From Nemertoderma westbladi (lineage: Eukaryota; Xenacoelomorpha; Nemertodermatida; Nemertodermatidae), in the NCBI GenBank assembly GCA_032718475.1, contig JAUCBJ010003499.1, forward strand, positions 1 through 45,322: DNA of 45,322 nucleotides, in the 5' to 3' direction. The notes beneath the pieces were generated by a model. It saw only the letters and a program-made list of their open reading frames with translations, made no database searches and had not been told where the DNA came from. The first letter of the stretch is position 1. Each line of letters starts with the position of its first letter. The translations under genes and the position numbers were made by a program. Below are positions 27,590 to 39,003 of the stretch, one piece after another.

Positions 27590-28849
27590 TGTACGCGCTT
27601 TTGAAGACCTTTAGCAGTTTAACCCGCCAAAATTTATATGTCTTTCGGTTTATAAATAGACTTTAGAAGTTGACAAATATTTAATACCAATAAACACAAC
27701 ATTAGCAGAAGCCAGCCTAGTGCGCGTCCATTCACCCGCTGGATATACCCGGGAGACTGGATTCTGAGGGCTTAGATTATTATTGCAGTGCAAGCTTACT
27801 GTATTATTCGATTGATCGTTAATAAATAATTTCTGACTAATATTATTCACTTTCGGGAAATATTAACAGTTCCTTTAGGACGTGGCGCTCTATCTAGGTA
27901 AACAGAGATATGACTTATACTAATCACAACGGTAAGTCGGTAAGGCTTATGATTCACGTATGAGGCGCATACTTTAGGAAATGCTTAGTTATCAGTCACA
28001 ATCAGGCACACTACCGGTAACACACAATACTGCTCACTAATTTGCCGACCGTCAATGAATTTTATCATATATAAAGAGAACAGCAACGGACTCATGTAGT
28101 GCTTATCAAATAGCATTAAATTCACTACAAACCACAATAATATAAGTCACAATCGCTATATATAACCCGTCTCTCTAACCTGTAGTGTATCAAGAAAATT
28201 GGGAAATTTGGGTTCTTTATAAATGTTCTCCAAATAATATTCAACCAAAACACAACAGTAAATAGCAGTATAATAATGTATGTTGAACCGATAATGCAAG
28301 ACTGAACTGAGTTGCACCGATTGATATGGACCGATAACAGTTATACGCTCTATAATTTAAGCCTACTAATGTTTCTTCTAAAGTATGAAAACGAATTGAC
28401 TCTAGAGCCGGTGTTCCTGGCCTAGATAGCAACAACACAACAGTATCACAAAAAACAGTAAGACTGAACACTCCTAGCATCATCGGCCGAATATCTACAC
28501 GTCGACAGAAAATATCGCTCTGATTGGCTCAAGCCAAACAAAGAACCATGCGTCCAATGGCTGTTTCCATGCCAGCAACCGCAACCAGCTGCTAGATGTC
28601 GCAATCTGAATCATCAAGGCCAAGCCGTGTAAAGGTATTTGGTGCATTGCGGGTTTTTTGCCTTACCATGTCCGCCAAAGCACGTATATAGAAGAATGAC
28701 TTTTATGTCCGTTAAAACACCTGTAACGGTACCTTGCGGGCGAGAGGAATATATATACAGTTAGAGAACCTTTTAGAGTATTCCAGCGCCTGGGGGGAAA
28801 CTGGATTGCGAAGCAAAGGGGCCAGTTATATCCCACAGAAGCTTTTACA
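27590..28849 (-). repeat. 5' LTR of the BEL/Pao element
   Basis: A 1260-bp copy almost identical to 14101-15354; the 6-bp length difference is a duplication of aaccgc near 28580. It should drive transcription leftward (minus strand). TATATATA at about 28165 and 28750 are candidate promoter elements. TG...CA ends on both strands. Confidence 0.95.
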
Positions 28850-28854
28850 TAAAC
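28850..28854. repeat. Target-site duplication TAAAC, right copy
   Basis: Identical to 14096-14100. Removing the element and one copy restores a plausible uninterrupted site (gaataaac joined to agtataatg). Confidence 0.9.
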
Positions 28855-30027
28855 AGTATAATGTAGAGTCTGTGTTGCTATTAGCAGCCCCTGTTTGATC
28901 TCTTTCCGTGTACTGCAGAATATACCACATATGTTGAAGGATTTACACACCAGGATGCTACGCATAGTTTACGACGGTGTAGGATATCTTAACAACGGAT
29001 GGATTGTAAAATCACGGCAGATGTCAAAACCAAGAAACACCGGCAGGAACGACGAATGAGTCTCCCCGCCCGCCGTTATCAGCCAGTGTGAGCTGGTCGA
29101 CTATTGACATTTCTAAAACCTGGAATGTCTAGTAAATCACACTTCTTGTCTTGATAGCGATAACGCATTGGCATAGGGGACTTAATGGCTGATCGGAAAG
29201 GGTATTTATACCAAACCACACATCAAAAACCCGCGAACAACAAAGCCAATGCCGCTGCCACACAATATAGCTTGGAATTTAACGCCTCATATCGCGATCG
29301 GTGGCTGACTCGCTGCTTTGCGTCGATTCTCGCTCGTTTGCGGGCCTGTAGTTGAGAATGTGATTCCTAACCACCAATTATTTCTAATCCCAGGCGGAAC
29401 TCTAGCGCTGGCTTTAAATAATTCACTTACAGTAGATAAAACAAATTCTCTAAATAAACGGAAGATGGCGCGAAATCACAACATGTATTATCCGTTGTTG
29501 GTCCCCGGAGCCTGTCGTTTCTCTGTCGAAATTAATGGAACTTTAAAAAAGTGGAAATTACCAAATCATACTGCATATGCGTAAGAGGGCAAAGTAGCAG
29601 AAAAGGTCAAAAATCTCGCTGCAATTAAAATAAAATATGTTATATATGTATGAATTATTATTATTAATGTAAATAAGTATATTCTATGCAAAGTATTTTT
29701 TGTTCTAGAACATAAAGTACATGCCTGTCTGTCCTATACGTTCTCGGAAGATACCAATCCACATCTCAATTAATATTTATTTTATCTGGTAGGATATTAA
29801 AAATCTTAAATTATTTCGCGAAGATTTTTCACATAAAAAACTTGGGTTTGCTTTATTAATTTTAACTTTAGGCTACATTTATGATTCATGAAAAAGGTGT
29901 CAGACAATAATACAATATTACTGACATCAAAGGGCAATTTTCGGGGACGCTAAAGCTAACGGGCGGTGTTACAGTAGGCCTACTGTACCTCAATTTAGTA
30001 GATATATTTAGTACATACTGTAGGTTC

Positions 30028-30110
30028 GATCCCTAGACGGAGCTGCACTGTTGGGTAAGCTATGTAGCAGCCTAGCCCACCCAGTCACCCAGACCTTCAT
30101 CCTAGACTAG
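30028..30110 (+). repeat. Possible SINE 3' fragment with pol III B-box-like motif
   Basis: ggttcgatccc matches the B-box consensus and is followed by agacggagctgcactgttgg, resembling the body of tRNA-derived SINEs. No A box lies at the right distance upstream, so at most this is a truncated copy. Confidence 0.3.
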
Positions 30111-30325
30111 AACATAAAGGGGAACCAAGGTAAGTTGGGAAGAAAAGTTGAAGATTTTAGGGGCACACTACTGGAGAGCAAAAAGTCACCAAAATTGCCA
30201 GCCATTGCGTAGTGACCCAAATTACTGTAAGTTAGCATGTCGATGCTTTCACTACGGGCTAAATACATATTGTCCGTAGCTTACTCCTGATGACACTTAA
30301 TGCTGTTTCAAGACCGGTATTATTC

Positions 30326-30377
30326 CGTGAGCACTGGGTTGCCTCGGTGTACCTATCGCACGATAGGGGTGCTCACG
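30326..30377. other. Compound hairpin
   Basis: An outer 9-bp perfect stem CGTGAGCAC / GTGCTCACG (30326-30334 with 30369-30377) encloses an inner 7-bp stem CCTATCG-ca-CGATAGG (30352-30367). The left side has a 17-nt bulge. No associated gene was recognised. Confidence 0.6.
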
Positions 30378-31345
30378 TAAACTATAATCAATCACTCTGG
30401 ACTAGGGTTTTTTTTGCTCGTTGTTAACTACAGTAGATCTGGTAGAAATATAAAGTCATATACATGTAAACCATTCCTTTATGCTGCGTTGTATGTGAAT
30501 AATTGGACTTGTGAGGTGTGACTTATTTAGAATTGCTTGTAGGACATTATATAAGGAGACGTAGGATTAAGTGTACACGTTGCACGCGCATTGTACATGT
30601 ACAGTATACACGGCCCTATTGCTGTACAGTACATCGTGATTATCAGTTGTTTTAGTTGGGGAATAATATTACAGTACTGGCAGGCATGCACGCACAGTGG
30701 GTTTGAACGGAGACCTTCTGTAAATTAATGCTGCGGTTGGCACTCACCAGATTGAAAAGTAGCGTGATGTTATCTCGTCCTCAGTGTATTCTCCAAACAA
30801 TACTGGCAATATTACTAATTAATTGACAATGAATAATGATAAAAATATCAATAAACATGGTAGCGTATATGCGTTGCGATGAAAATGTCAGGCTTTCTGT
30901 GATTACAGGGGGTCTGCACAGAACGAAGCAATAACTAAGATGACATGAAACTTAAGCTTAGCTGTATGAGATGAACTACTGCATTATATACCATTACCTA
31001 ATGTATGCAGCGCACTGTACAACAAGCAATGAGTTTCAAAAGCCAATCAGAACAATTGTTGTTAAACAGCAGTACAAATATTACTATGGGTTGCGGCCAA
31101 TGAGATTAGACAGCTACAAATTATTTTATCAATATAGGAAACTTTTTTAATAATAAAACCAATCATCAAAATTAATAAAGATAACTGGAGGAGAACTGAC
31201 CAATAAACAAATTATGATAGGCATGCAGCATGCATCAAACTAGTAAAAACGTACAAAAACAAAACTACTTACAAGCCTTCATGGAAAGAACCCAGTGAGT
31301 TCCCGAATGGCCGGGCAATTCGCGTCACTGGATTTCGTCCACGGA

Positions 31346-31368
31346 GGGGGGGGGGGGGGGGGGGGGGG
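31346..31368. repeat. Poly-G tract (23 G)
   Basis: A run of 23 G preceded by ccacgga. Similar homopolymers are C24 at 12847-12870, C19 at 32631-32649 and about C15 at 39158-39172. Potential quadruplex formers; length may be affected by assembly. Confidence 0.9.
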
Positions 31369-31489
31369 AACAGGGCCTCTGAGGAGCCACATAGCGGCAT
31401 TGCCACGCCATAATGAAACGGACAAGGTTACAAATCAATGCACAGCAAATGCTATAATTAGGCACTGCGAAGAATACTGCTACTGGCAT

Positions 31490-31990
31490 TCATGTGGGGC
31501 GAGCCACGAAAGTAAGCGAGCTTAGCATACGGGTAAAAACTAACTCAATCGGTGTGTCTGTGGGCCGAGCGACGTAAGTAAGCGAGCTTAGCATGGCTAC
31601 CACTAACTCAATCTGTTGTTCTGTTATGTCAAATTTTAAACGTTCATAACTCAGCCAAATCATAATGAAATCTATCCAAACTTGGTACACATGTTGTTTG
31701 GCAAATGTTTATAAATTTTCCAAGTTGATTTACGTGTGTCCTTCGAGAAGGTAAGATAAATTCAGTTAATTAATTAATGATTAATTAATTAATGTTGGTT
31801 AGGGTAAAAACAGCATTTTCAACATGACGTTTGATGGAAATTAATTATTTTATAGTATAAGATATAAATAATTATACTTAAAAATTATACAGCTGTAATC
31901 CCCATACCGCATTCAATTACCGGTATAGTTTTTAATTAGTTCAAGTGATTTGCTTTTAAGAAATGTGTTTTTAATTGATCTAAACTTTAT
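31490..31990 (+). repeat. Dispersed AT-rich repeat with GGCGAGC terminal motif, copy A
   Basis: Two tandem copies of the tgtggg(g/c)cgagc...agcttagcat motif (31493-31598) are followed by ttctgttatgtc, then a core with attttaaacgttcataactc and atgaaatctatccaaacttg, ending in an A/T-rich tail near ttaattgatctaaa. The same arrangement in reverse is found at 38630-39003 and 40140-40661. About 450-500 bp; no coding capacity. Non-autonomous element of unknown class; terminal short tandem repeats resemble those of Helitron-related non-autonomous elements, but no Helitron ends were identified. Confidence 0.75.
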
Positions 31991-33656
31991 TATGTTATCA
32001 AAATGCATCCCGTCGCTCTATACTTCCATCTCCCCATTCCTTGGCATGCTTGTTATTGCCTAGCCTAGCTGCTGGCCCTGGGAGCCAGTCCAACCACCAC
32101 TACTCGGCAATTGGTAATTACATCTATATGACAAAGGCACTAGTGTAAGGTGCCTGACTAATAAGCCAGCTTGTTTATTATTTATCTCGCAAAATGATTG
32201 TTTGAGCATTTAATCGTAATTCGTAATACTGTAGAATAATTAGCTAAATAATTTCGTTGAGGTGTTGACGTGATAAATTAATATTTCAGTATTGTAATCG
32301 ATTTTTCGCGCCTTCGTAGGCAACACAACAAAAAATACAACAAAAAATCGCGATTTTAATTTAGAATGCAATAATTACAACATAATTATTCCCTTCCCCT
32401 TCCCTCCACACCTCAATACCCCCTTTCCAGTCAACCATACTGCAATATTACCAGCATCCCTTCTGATAACCACCACCCAATAAGGGAGCTCTGTTAATAC
32501 ATCCTTTTCTTTCCTATTGTATGTATCCTACTGTATGAATCAATATAAGGGGGCGTTAATAAAGTATGTCACGCAAATCTTCCCAATCTGTCACTTTAGT
32601 AAATTTGTAGACACCCAAACAATACCAATACCCCCCCCCCCCCCCCCCCTCCAGATAAAAAATGTTTAATGTCAATAATATACAATGTTTGTTATGCCAA
32701 AACCAAGGACTGGCATACGGTAAATCCAGACTTCGCTAGCGAATGTTGTATTCGTTACTGGTAACGAGTTTGAATGATAATCCATACACATTTCTGGGGT
32801 AGAAATTATGGAGAATTTATTTCTGGTATTAGTTTTTTGAATTATCTGTTACTTTCATGAATTGTTTTCTATATTATTTGTGTTTATAAATTATGTAGTC
32901 CCTTTCGTTATGTCCTTTTGAAGTCCTTCATTATCAGGTGCCGTTATTTAGTTTCTATGAATTCATTCATTATTTGTTTAAAGACGCACCACAAATTTCA
33001 TTATATTATAATTACTTTATAGGCCTATTATTAGGCAGTAATTTTATATTATCACTTTATTTTACTACCGTACTTTTTATTAATATCAGGTACTTTATGT
33101 TATTACTTTATTTATATTACCTTATTTATATAATTATTTATTACGATTTCCGACCCAATATTCCCCGCCCAAGCTTGAAAACACATCAATGGCCCCGATA
33201 TGGGCTCTTTATCAATTAAATAGATTAAGTAACAATCCTGAAAATTAAACATAAAATAGTGTTTCAAGTGTTTAAAGAGTCTCCCCGGACGCGGACTCAA
33301 CATGTGATGACTCCCCTGTAGAGAAATATCTCAGTTTTAACATATAGAACAATATAATTATCAATGTGACGATCCAGTGATGCGCAGAAACTTGAAACTA
33401 CCGCCTTGTTCTGCATTTGCAGAACGCTTTGCTGCGTGACGTTCTCGTGATCGCCTCTGAACGCTATTCAGTACGGTGTTGGCGAGAGTACGACATGCAG
33501 ATTGTGTAGGTTGGGGATCCAATCCATACCAGACAGCGATAGCGTGTCAAACCGAAATAAATAAATAATATTAATATTATTATAATAATATAATATAACA
33601 ATAATATTAAATATTTATTCAGAGTTAAACATTTAAATATTAATCTAACATTATTG
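31991..33656. other. AT-rich stretch with C19 tract, no supported gene
   Basis: Contains poly-C at 32631-32649, a perfect 18-bp palindrome gttctgcatttgcagaac at 33408-33425, and a GC-richer patch at 33360-33545. The frame at 32938-33219 is AT-biased Tyr/Leu/Ile-rich and has no motif; not called. Confidence 0.5.
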
Positions 33657-36251
33657 TTAAACTACTGCTATTATTACCTGTTCCAACTGTCGAAAACAGT
33701 GTACCGTTCCTTCAGGAAGATAGTCAACCCAGGCTGACACCGCCATAACCCACCATACAAGTTCGTGCGGAGGTATAATTAAACCTCCTCGCGACAGAGT
33801 CCGAACAAACAGAACGTCATCCTCGCATGTCTGGCCTGTGTGGTGCAGTCGAGTCCGGGGCAAACACGTTGGATGAATCCCGCCACGTATCCCGCTGCCT
33901 GACGTTCTTCCTCGCTAACCTCAAAGTCGACGAGGTTATGGATAGCCGCGAGACATTCTTCAGAGAGTGGCTCATTACAAGCCTGGCATTCCTTTGGATG
34001 TTGCTGCGGCACGGTGAGGACAGTTGGTAGCTCATCCATCTTGCAGAATGCCATAAGCCCCCGAGATCGGAAAGCGCTATCGTCTTCTTTCACACCAATT
34101 GTCATATTTGTGCCACTCAAAGCACGAAAACAACCAATCTCTCCCCCCAGAATGTCCTGCTGGACCTCGCTCGTTCTAAAATATTCAAACACCAAGCCTA
34201 ACAGGTAGCGGCCGAGATCACAGATCCCAAAACAGCACTGATAAATGGCGTTGTGGGTATCGATAGTGAGGCTACGGACACGAAGTTAGCCATTCGCACA
34301 TGGCTCAGAATGAAACCCGCACCCAAACTGGTTCAACCTTTGGATGATAATTCATAAGTTTCCACCAATTTAAAACGTTTTCAATCACGTCAACCGTCTC
34401 CACACAACCACGAAGTCGGAACGCAGTAACTACACGCCACACGGTCATTGAATACGCGTACAACGTGTTTTACATTCTGGCGCGACAAATAATCCGGTTT
34501 GATCGATGTCTTTGTCAGCGATGTCGTCCGCAGTATTGAGTCCTTTTCGTCATTGTATAGATCGACTATATCTTGCCAGCGTCCAATAGAGTTCCCAAGT
34601 TGCGGGAGCTGCAACCTTTCGGTTATATAGAAAAGATTAAATAAATAAAAAAAATAGTATAGCGAAAAATAGAAAAATTAATTAATTTAATGAAAAATTA
34701 CTATTATTATATTTACTTACATATTTATTATAATTATCGGGGGTGGACAGACAGATCAGCAGTACTATAATAATAAAACCCATTAAAAAATAAAATCAAG
34801 TAAGTAATAACTTTTTATAATCTTTAAATTATAAAAAGATAAATTATAAATTAAAAATTATAATTAAAAATTACTAAAAATTATCAATTAAATTATTAAA
34901 AATCGACACTTACCCAATTGTTTCGGATGCATTTTAAAATATGGACTGCATCGTGTAGAAGAAATAGCGGCTTCGCAGGAACCAGAGGATGCGAGACGAC
35001 CCAAGGTTTATCTGAGTTAAATCCCGGGAATAGGGAATATGTTGTTCTGTTTGATTTAAGATTGTCCATGACAATCACCGTGACAAAGCCTCCGTATTGG
35101 TGGACACAACGGATTGACTTTATAACTCGGTCGTAACCGAACTGTCCGGTTACAGTGTACACTGGAACCATCTGCGCCATGACAGCAGGTCCACCTCGAA
35201 GAACACGCATCATTGTACACAACATCCCCGTCGCCATTTCCGAGGGATTGTCCATCGCATACCCGAACAAACTATGTCCTTGGTACATGAGTTGCGGGAC
35301 AACCTTAATCTCGTCCATAATCAGAGCAACTTGACATCTTGATATGGATGGTGTTTTACTCCGAACTTTAGTTAGCGCAGTTTGCACGAGGAGATCGCTT
35401 GTAACGGCCTGTTTTAACGAGCGCATTTTGCGCTCTGAAGGCAATATCGCAATAGTCCGCAGAATCCGGTACGGTAGCTTTGGATAACCTTGGATTGAGA
35501 CCATATAATCGACTTTTGAATAGGTCTTCGGACAATGTAGTTCAAGTTGGCGAGTCATAAACTCCAACCGAATTCCCAGAGTCGACGACCTTCAAAATAA
35601 GTTCGCGGGCTTTCTGGAGGTACCCAATAGCGTTTCGGGGATCTGTGTCCCTTTTCACAGTTGCCACAACTTCTGTCAATTGCGACCAACGGAACAGTTG
35701 GTTATTTGGTCCCAGGCAGTGACACAATGACAGACGAGCACCAGCGGAAACATCTATGCGGAAACATAGATACCGGTATCGGAACATAATAGTGCCTTCA
35801 AGCAAATGTTTACACGACCGATGTAATTTTCATCATAGAAAACGAACCAAGTCCTTTGAGTTCAATGAGCTCATCTGCCGTTCTTCGACAGATGGAGTTT
35901 GACGTGGTGTGGAAGGTGCTCGCGGTATACTGGTATACAGGATGCGGGTATCCCGGGAAATTCATTTGGTGGCACTGTTAGTCGCAACGACCCACCGGCC
36001 ACCTTGATATGCGGAACATCCTCGGGAAACCCTCGCCAGTGCAGCAGTGGGAGATACAAATGACCGCGTTCTTCCCGTAGATGAACGGCAAACCATCATC
36101 GCCGAGTCGCCTTGGCAATGCGGCAATCCAGTGGTCGCGTTCTGGTCTCTGGTGAACCTAACGGTGGAAGCTTGACAGTTCGGACTTTATTAAAAGTATC
36201 ATATCGTATGTAGTTTCCAGTACATCCGAAGACACAGCATTTATTGGGCAT
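33657..36251 (-). pseudogene. P-element/THAP9-like transposase, decayed, with one intron
   Basis: Starts with MPNKCCVFGCTGNY at 36251 (C-x4-C of a THAP finger), then, in shifted frames, RDHWIAALPRRL (invariant Trp), VICISH (C-x2-H) and PPNEFPGIP (AVPTIF-like end). The RNase-H-like catalytic region at 35567-34896 has ALIMDEIKV (first Asp), TVIVMDNLKSNR (second Asp) and LHDAVHILKCIRNNW. An intron at 34913-34609 (GTAAGT...CAG, phase 0) joins RNNW to LPQLGNSIGRWQDIVDLY. The C-terminal part shows GGEIGCFRALSGTN, AAGYVAGFIQRVC and TLSRGGLIIPP. The architecture is that of P-element transposases, which cut and paste their own transposon. At least five frameshifts (two in THAP, one near 35570, one near 34435, one near 33840) plus stops mean it is not functional. 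Terminal inverted repeats were not found. Confidence 0.85.
34609..34913 (-). other. Intron within the P-like transposase
   Basis: A perfect GTAAGT donor follows the NNW codons, and a TTGCAG acceptor precedes LPQLGN in the correct frame. The insert is very AT-rich with no homology to transposase. This is the only intron in the window I can support directly. Confidence 0.75.
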
Positions 36252-36509
36252 TATTAATAATCAAATTAATAGTTACAGATCAGCAGATACAGCGATACGG
36301 CAGTACTGTAGTACGTACTACTGTACAACGAGAACGAGTCGTACGACGCTTCGATGGGCTGGCTGGCTGGTGGGTTACCGCTACCGACTGACCGGTGCCA
36401 GTACTATAGTCACTGCAGCACTGCTGACTGCTACCTCTAAACTATACCAGTATACAGCTACGGTAGTCCAGTAATCTACATACAGACATAATTAAGAAAT
36501 ATGAAAACA

Positions 36510-36741
36510 TAGAAAACAATACATGATAGAACAAATGGTCTTCCTGGATTTGATTCTGATTTCGAACCCCGTTTCACGGCACGATGTAGAGTTCTAAATG
36601 GGATACCAAACTCTTTATGCGCTTTATAAATCTGTTTTCCCATTCTCACAGAACGCAGAGCTAAGTCTAAATCTGTATCGCTCCAATTAGTTTTATAGGG
36701 CCTTGCCTTGACCGAGGCTTGCGGTTGTATTTACCCATCAT
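36510..36741 (-). pseudogene. Psq/CENP-B-type helix-turn-helix fragment
   Basis: From the ATG at 36741 the frame gives MMGKYNRKPRSRQGP. After a 1-nt shift near 36700 it reads YKTNWSDTDLDLALRSVRMG, then YKAHKEFGIPFRTLHRAVKR and NPGRPFVLS. This is the pattern of Psq-type DNA-binding domains (W, hydrophobic helix, FGIP-xx-TL) found at the N-terminus of pogo/Tigger-like and other transposase-derived proteins. The rest of such a protein is absent, so it is a fragment or an isolated exon. It lies about 250 bp beyond the THAP start and probably belongs to a different element. Confidence 0.65.
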
Positions 36742-37434
36742 GGAAGTTGTCAACTGTTAAAGTATTGGTATAGGCTAGGAATATACAGGTAATTGTACTG
36801 GTACCAGTTAAAGTTAGTTGACTATACAGATATGTAATGACTACATTTGTACTACAGTATGTAAATACGGTATTATATCCGAGTGACTAAACCAAAATCC
36901 AAGCCAGCCAGGCTGCCAGGTGGTACCTACTGTATAATTGTAAATAAGCAAGATAATATAAGTAACCATCCGTATGGGACTTGTCCCGGAAATGAGAACC
37001 CCAAACTAGCAGGATACTACTTGTACGATTGTAATGTGAAAAAATTTTCAATAAAATTCACTAATTTTTTTTCGAAAAGTAAGACCCCACTTATTTTTTT
37101 TAAATATTATTGAATTCAATTAAGGAACACATTAAAAGCTAATACGATATTCACAATTTGAAAAGAAACCATAAAAGGTAGCCCAGAGCACTTGCTAGGC
37201 CAGATAATTAATATTTTGTCAAGCCCCGTATTTGGATGTTGAAGTGCACATTCAGACTTTTGTATATCAGCCAATTTGAATTTCCCTCTGCCTATATATC
37301 TTCTACAGTTGCCAAGAAACATAAGGAAATTAATGAAACACTCCCTGGGAGAAACTGGCCTATGATTGGTTAGAAATTCGACAACCAATTTGTATACCTA
37401 GAATATAATTTCGGTGACTTTATAACTTGACAAA
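36742..37434. other. Spacer, no supported gene
   Basis: AT-rich with accggtac-type motifs. Frames at 36883-37113 (+) and 37116-37388 (-) have no recognisable motifs and are not called. Confidence 0.4.
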
Positions 37435-39003
37435 CACGTTCGTGGGACCTTCGCGCAGCACGAGGCCCAGTTATGAGATACAAATTAAAATTGTGCGACT
37501 GTATCACAAAATCAGGTTATGAGATATTAACCCACACCACCAATTAATCAAAGAAAGGGGGACAGTACGTGTTCACCCCTTTTAATCTGCACACCCCCCC
37601 CCCTCCCCCCACCCACCAATACATAACCGCGACATCTACCACCCACGGAAGGGTAGCACGAACTTATTTCCAATCGCACGTTAAATATGCAAAGCCAGGT
37701 GGTTTATAGGAATATAATAAACGCAGTACTCGTTTTCATTATAAGCCTCTTTGCGTTCGTCCTGTTTTGTATTTAAATATATTTCTTAAACGCAGGCTAG
37801 GACGATCTTTATAATAATAATAACTAGGGATGCGATCAATATGTGAAGCCAGGTGGTTTATATAACAATTTAGTCAACGCAGTACTCGTCTTCATTATAT
37901 GCCTCGTTGCGCTCGTCGCTTGTCCTGTTTTGTCATAAAATATTTTTCCTAAACGCAGACTGACGATCTTTATACAGTTATAACTATGCGAAGTTTCAAA
38001 ACTGTGCGAGTAACTGTTGATACATCTATGTGGAGATGTGTGATATGTGGAGATGTGTGATACAACGCCAACGCATCTTATGCCGATGTAGTAATATGGG
38101 TATTGAAATAATATTAAATCAATGTACACTCTTAAAGCTGCAGCGAAAAAATGTAGCTAATTTCCTAGGTTACATATAAAATAATAATATTATTTTTAAG
38201 AACATTAATTTTACTACTTTGCAAAAATTCAATTAAAAAATAACCAGACATATACATTGTGGAATAAACTATTTCAGAAGCCTACACAACAGCCATGCCA
38301 TGGATTGTAATTATGTTATTATATCTGTCATTTACCTGAGATAGCAATACAACACTTATAGTAGAGTCAATACAGGAAGGATGTTAGGATGTTGGATTTC
38401 AAGAATGATGTCTGGGCTGGAATAGCAATACTGGTTGCCTATTACAGTACAATTCCTCTCTGGTTAGTCTACAGCCACAACTCCAAGCCAGCTAGCTCCA
38501 CACCAGCAGAGACTTGACCAATAATCATTCCCAGCAAATAGCTGCCTTACACACACATCCTTCCATCGTACCAGCATGTTAGCCAATAAATGAGCAGTAT
38601 TTAATGAGAATCAATTTTTTATGACGTTTTAATTACTTTAGATCAATTAAAGACACAATTAATAAAGCAAATCACTTGAACTAATTAAAAACTATAATAG
38701 AATGGCGTATGTGGATTACATCTGTATAATTTTTAAGTATAATTATTTAAATCTTATACTGTAAAACAATTAATTTCCTTTAAAAGGCAGGTTGAAAATG
38801 GTGTTTTTACCGTAATCAACTTAATTAACTAATTAACTGCTATTATCTTAGCTTCTCGAAGGCCACACGGAAATTCTACTTGGAAAATTTCTAAACTTTT
38901 GCCAAACAACATGTGTACCAAGTTTGGATAGATTTCATCAAAGATTGGCTGAGTTATTAACGTTTAAAATTGGACGCGACAGAACGACAGAACGACAGAA
39001 CGA
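37435..39003. repeat. 1.57-kb tandem duplication, copy 1
   Basis: Begins cacgttcgtgggaccttcgc and runs to the acagaacgacagaacgaca array before 39004. Matching positions in copy 2 are offset by about 1569-1571 bp over the first kilobase. The right quarter (38630-39003) is a copy of the dispersed AT-rich repeat. A nested direct repeat of about 151 bp (gccaggtggtttata at 37694 and 37845) occurs inside. A 97-codon minus frame (37836-38129) is conserved in both copies, but only because the DNA is highly similar. Confidence 0.92.
38630..39003 (-). repeat. Dispersed AT-rich repeat, copy B
   Basis: Reverse complement of the core at 31620-31985 (shared aacatgtgtaccaagtttgg and gatagatttcatcaaagatt). 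It ends in about three 8-bp gacagaac repeats. The GGCGAGC terminal motif is missing because copy 2 of the duplication starts here. Confidence 0.8.

Larger units (their letters stand above)
14101..28849 (-). mobile_element. Complete BEL/Pao LTR retrotransposon, 14.75 kb, non-autonomous
   Basis: Two direct LTRs (14101-15354, 1254 bp; 27590-28849, 1260 bp) start TG and end CA and are flanked by the 5-bp duplication TAAAC. Coding order on the minus strand from the right-hand 5' LTR: gag (25354-22784), gag/protease (22892-21141), RT remnant (21160-20723), RNase H/integrase (20736-18478), then a third, zinc-finger ORF (16881-15433) before the 3' LTR. Protease-RT-RNase H-integrase order and sequence match BEL/Pao. 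I count about eight substitutions plus one 6-bp indel between the LTRs, roughly 0.6% divergence, so insertion was recent. Yet gag is frameshifted and pol lacks large parts of RT and of the connection/RNase H region, so it was probably mobilised by another copy. No canonical tRNA primer site is evident beside the 5' LTR. Confidence 0.95.
28855..31289. other. Long AT-rich stretch, no supported gene
   Basis: The 88-codon plus frame at 29318-29584 shows no recognisable motif and is not called. The stretch contains a B-box-like SINE fragment (30028-30110) and a strong hairpin (30326-30377), listed separately. The rest seems unique. Confidence 0.5.

Noticed and set aside
29318-29584. 88-codon plus-strand ORF
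   Set aside because: No motif, no neighbours, AT-rich context; within the length expected by chance.
37836-38129. 97-codon ORF conserved in both copies of the 1.57-kb duplication (39407-39700)
   Set aside because: Conservation follows from recent DNA duplication; AT-biased composition and no motif.
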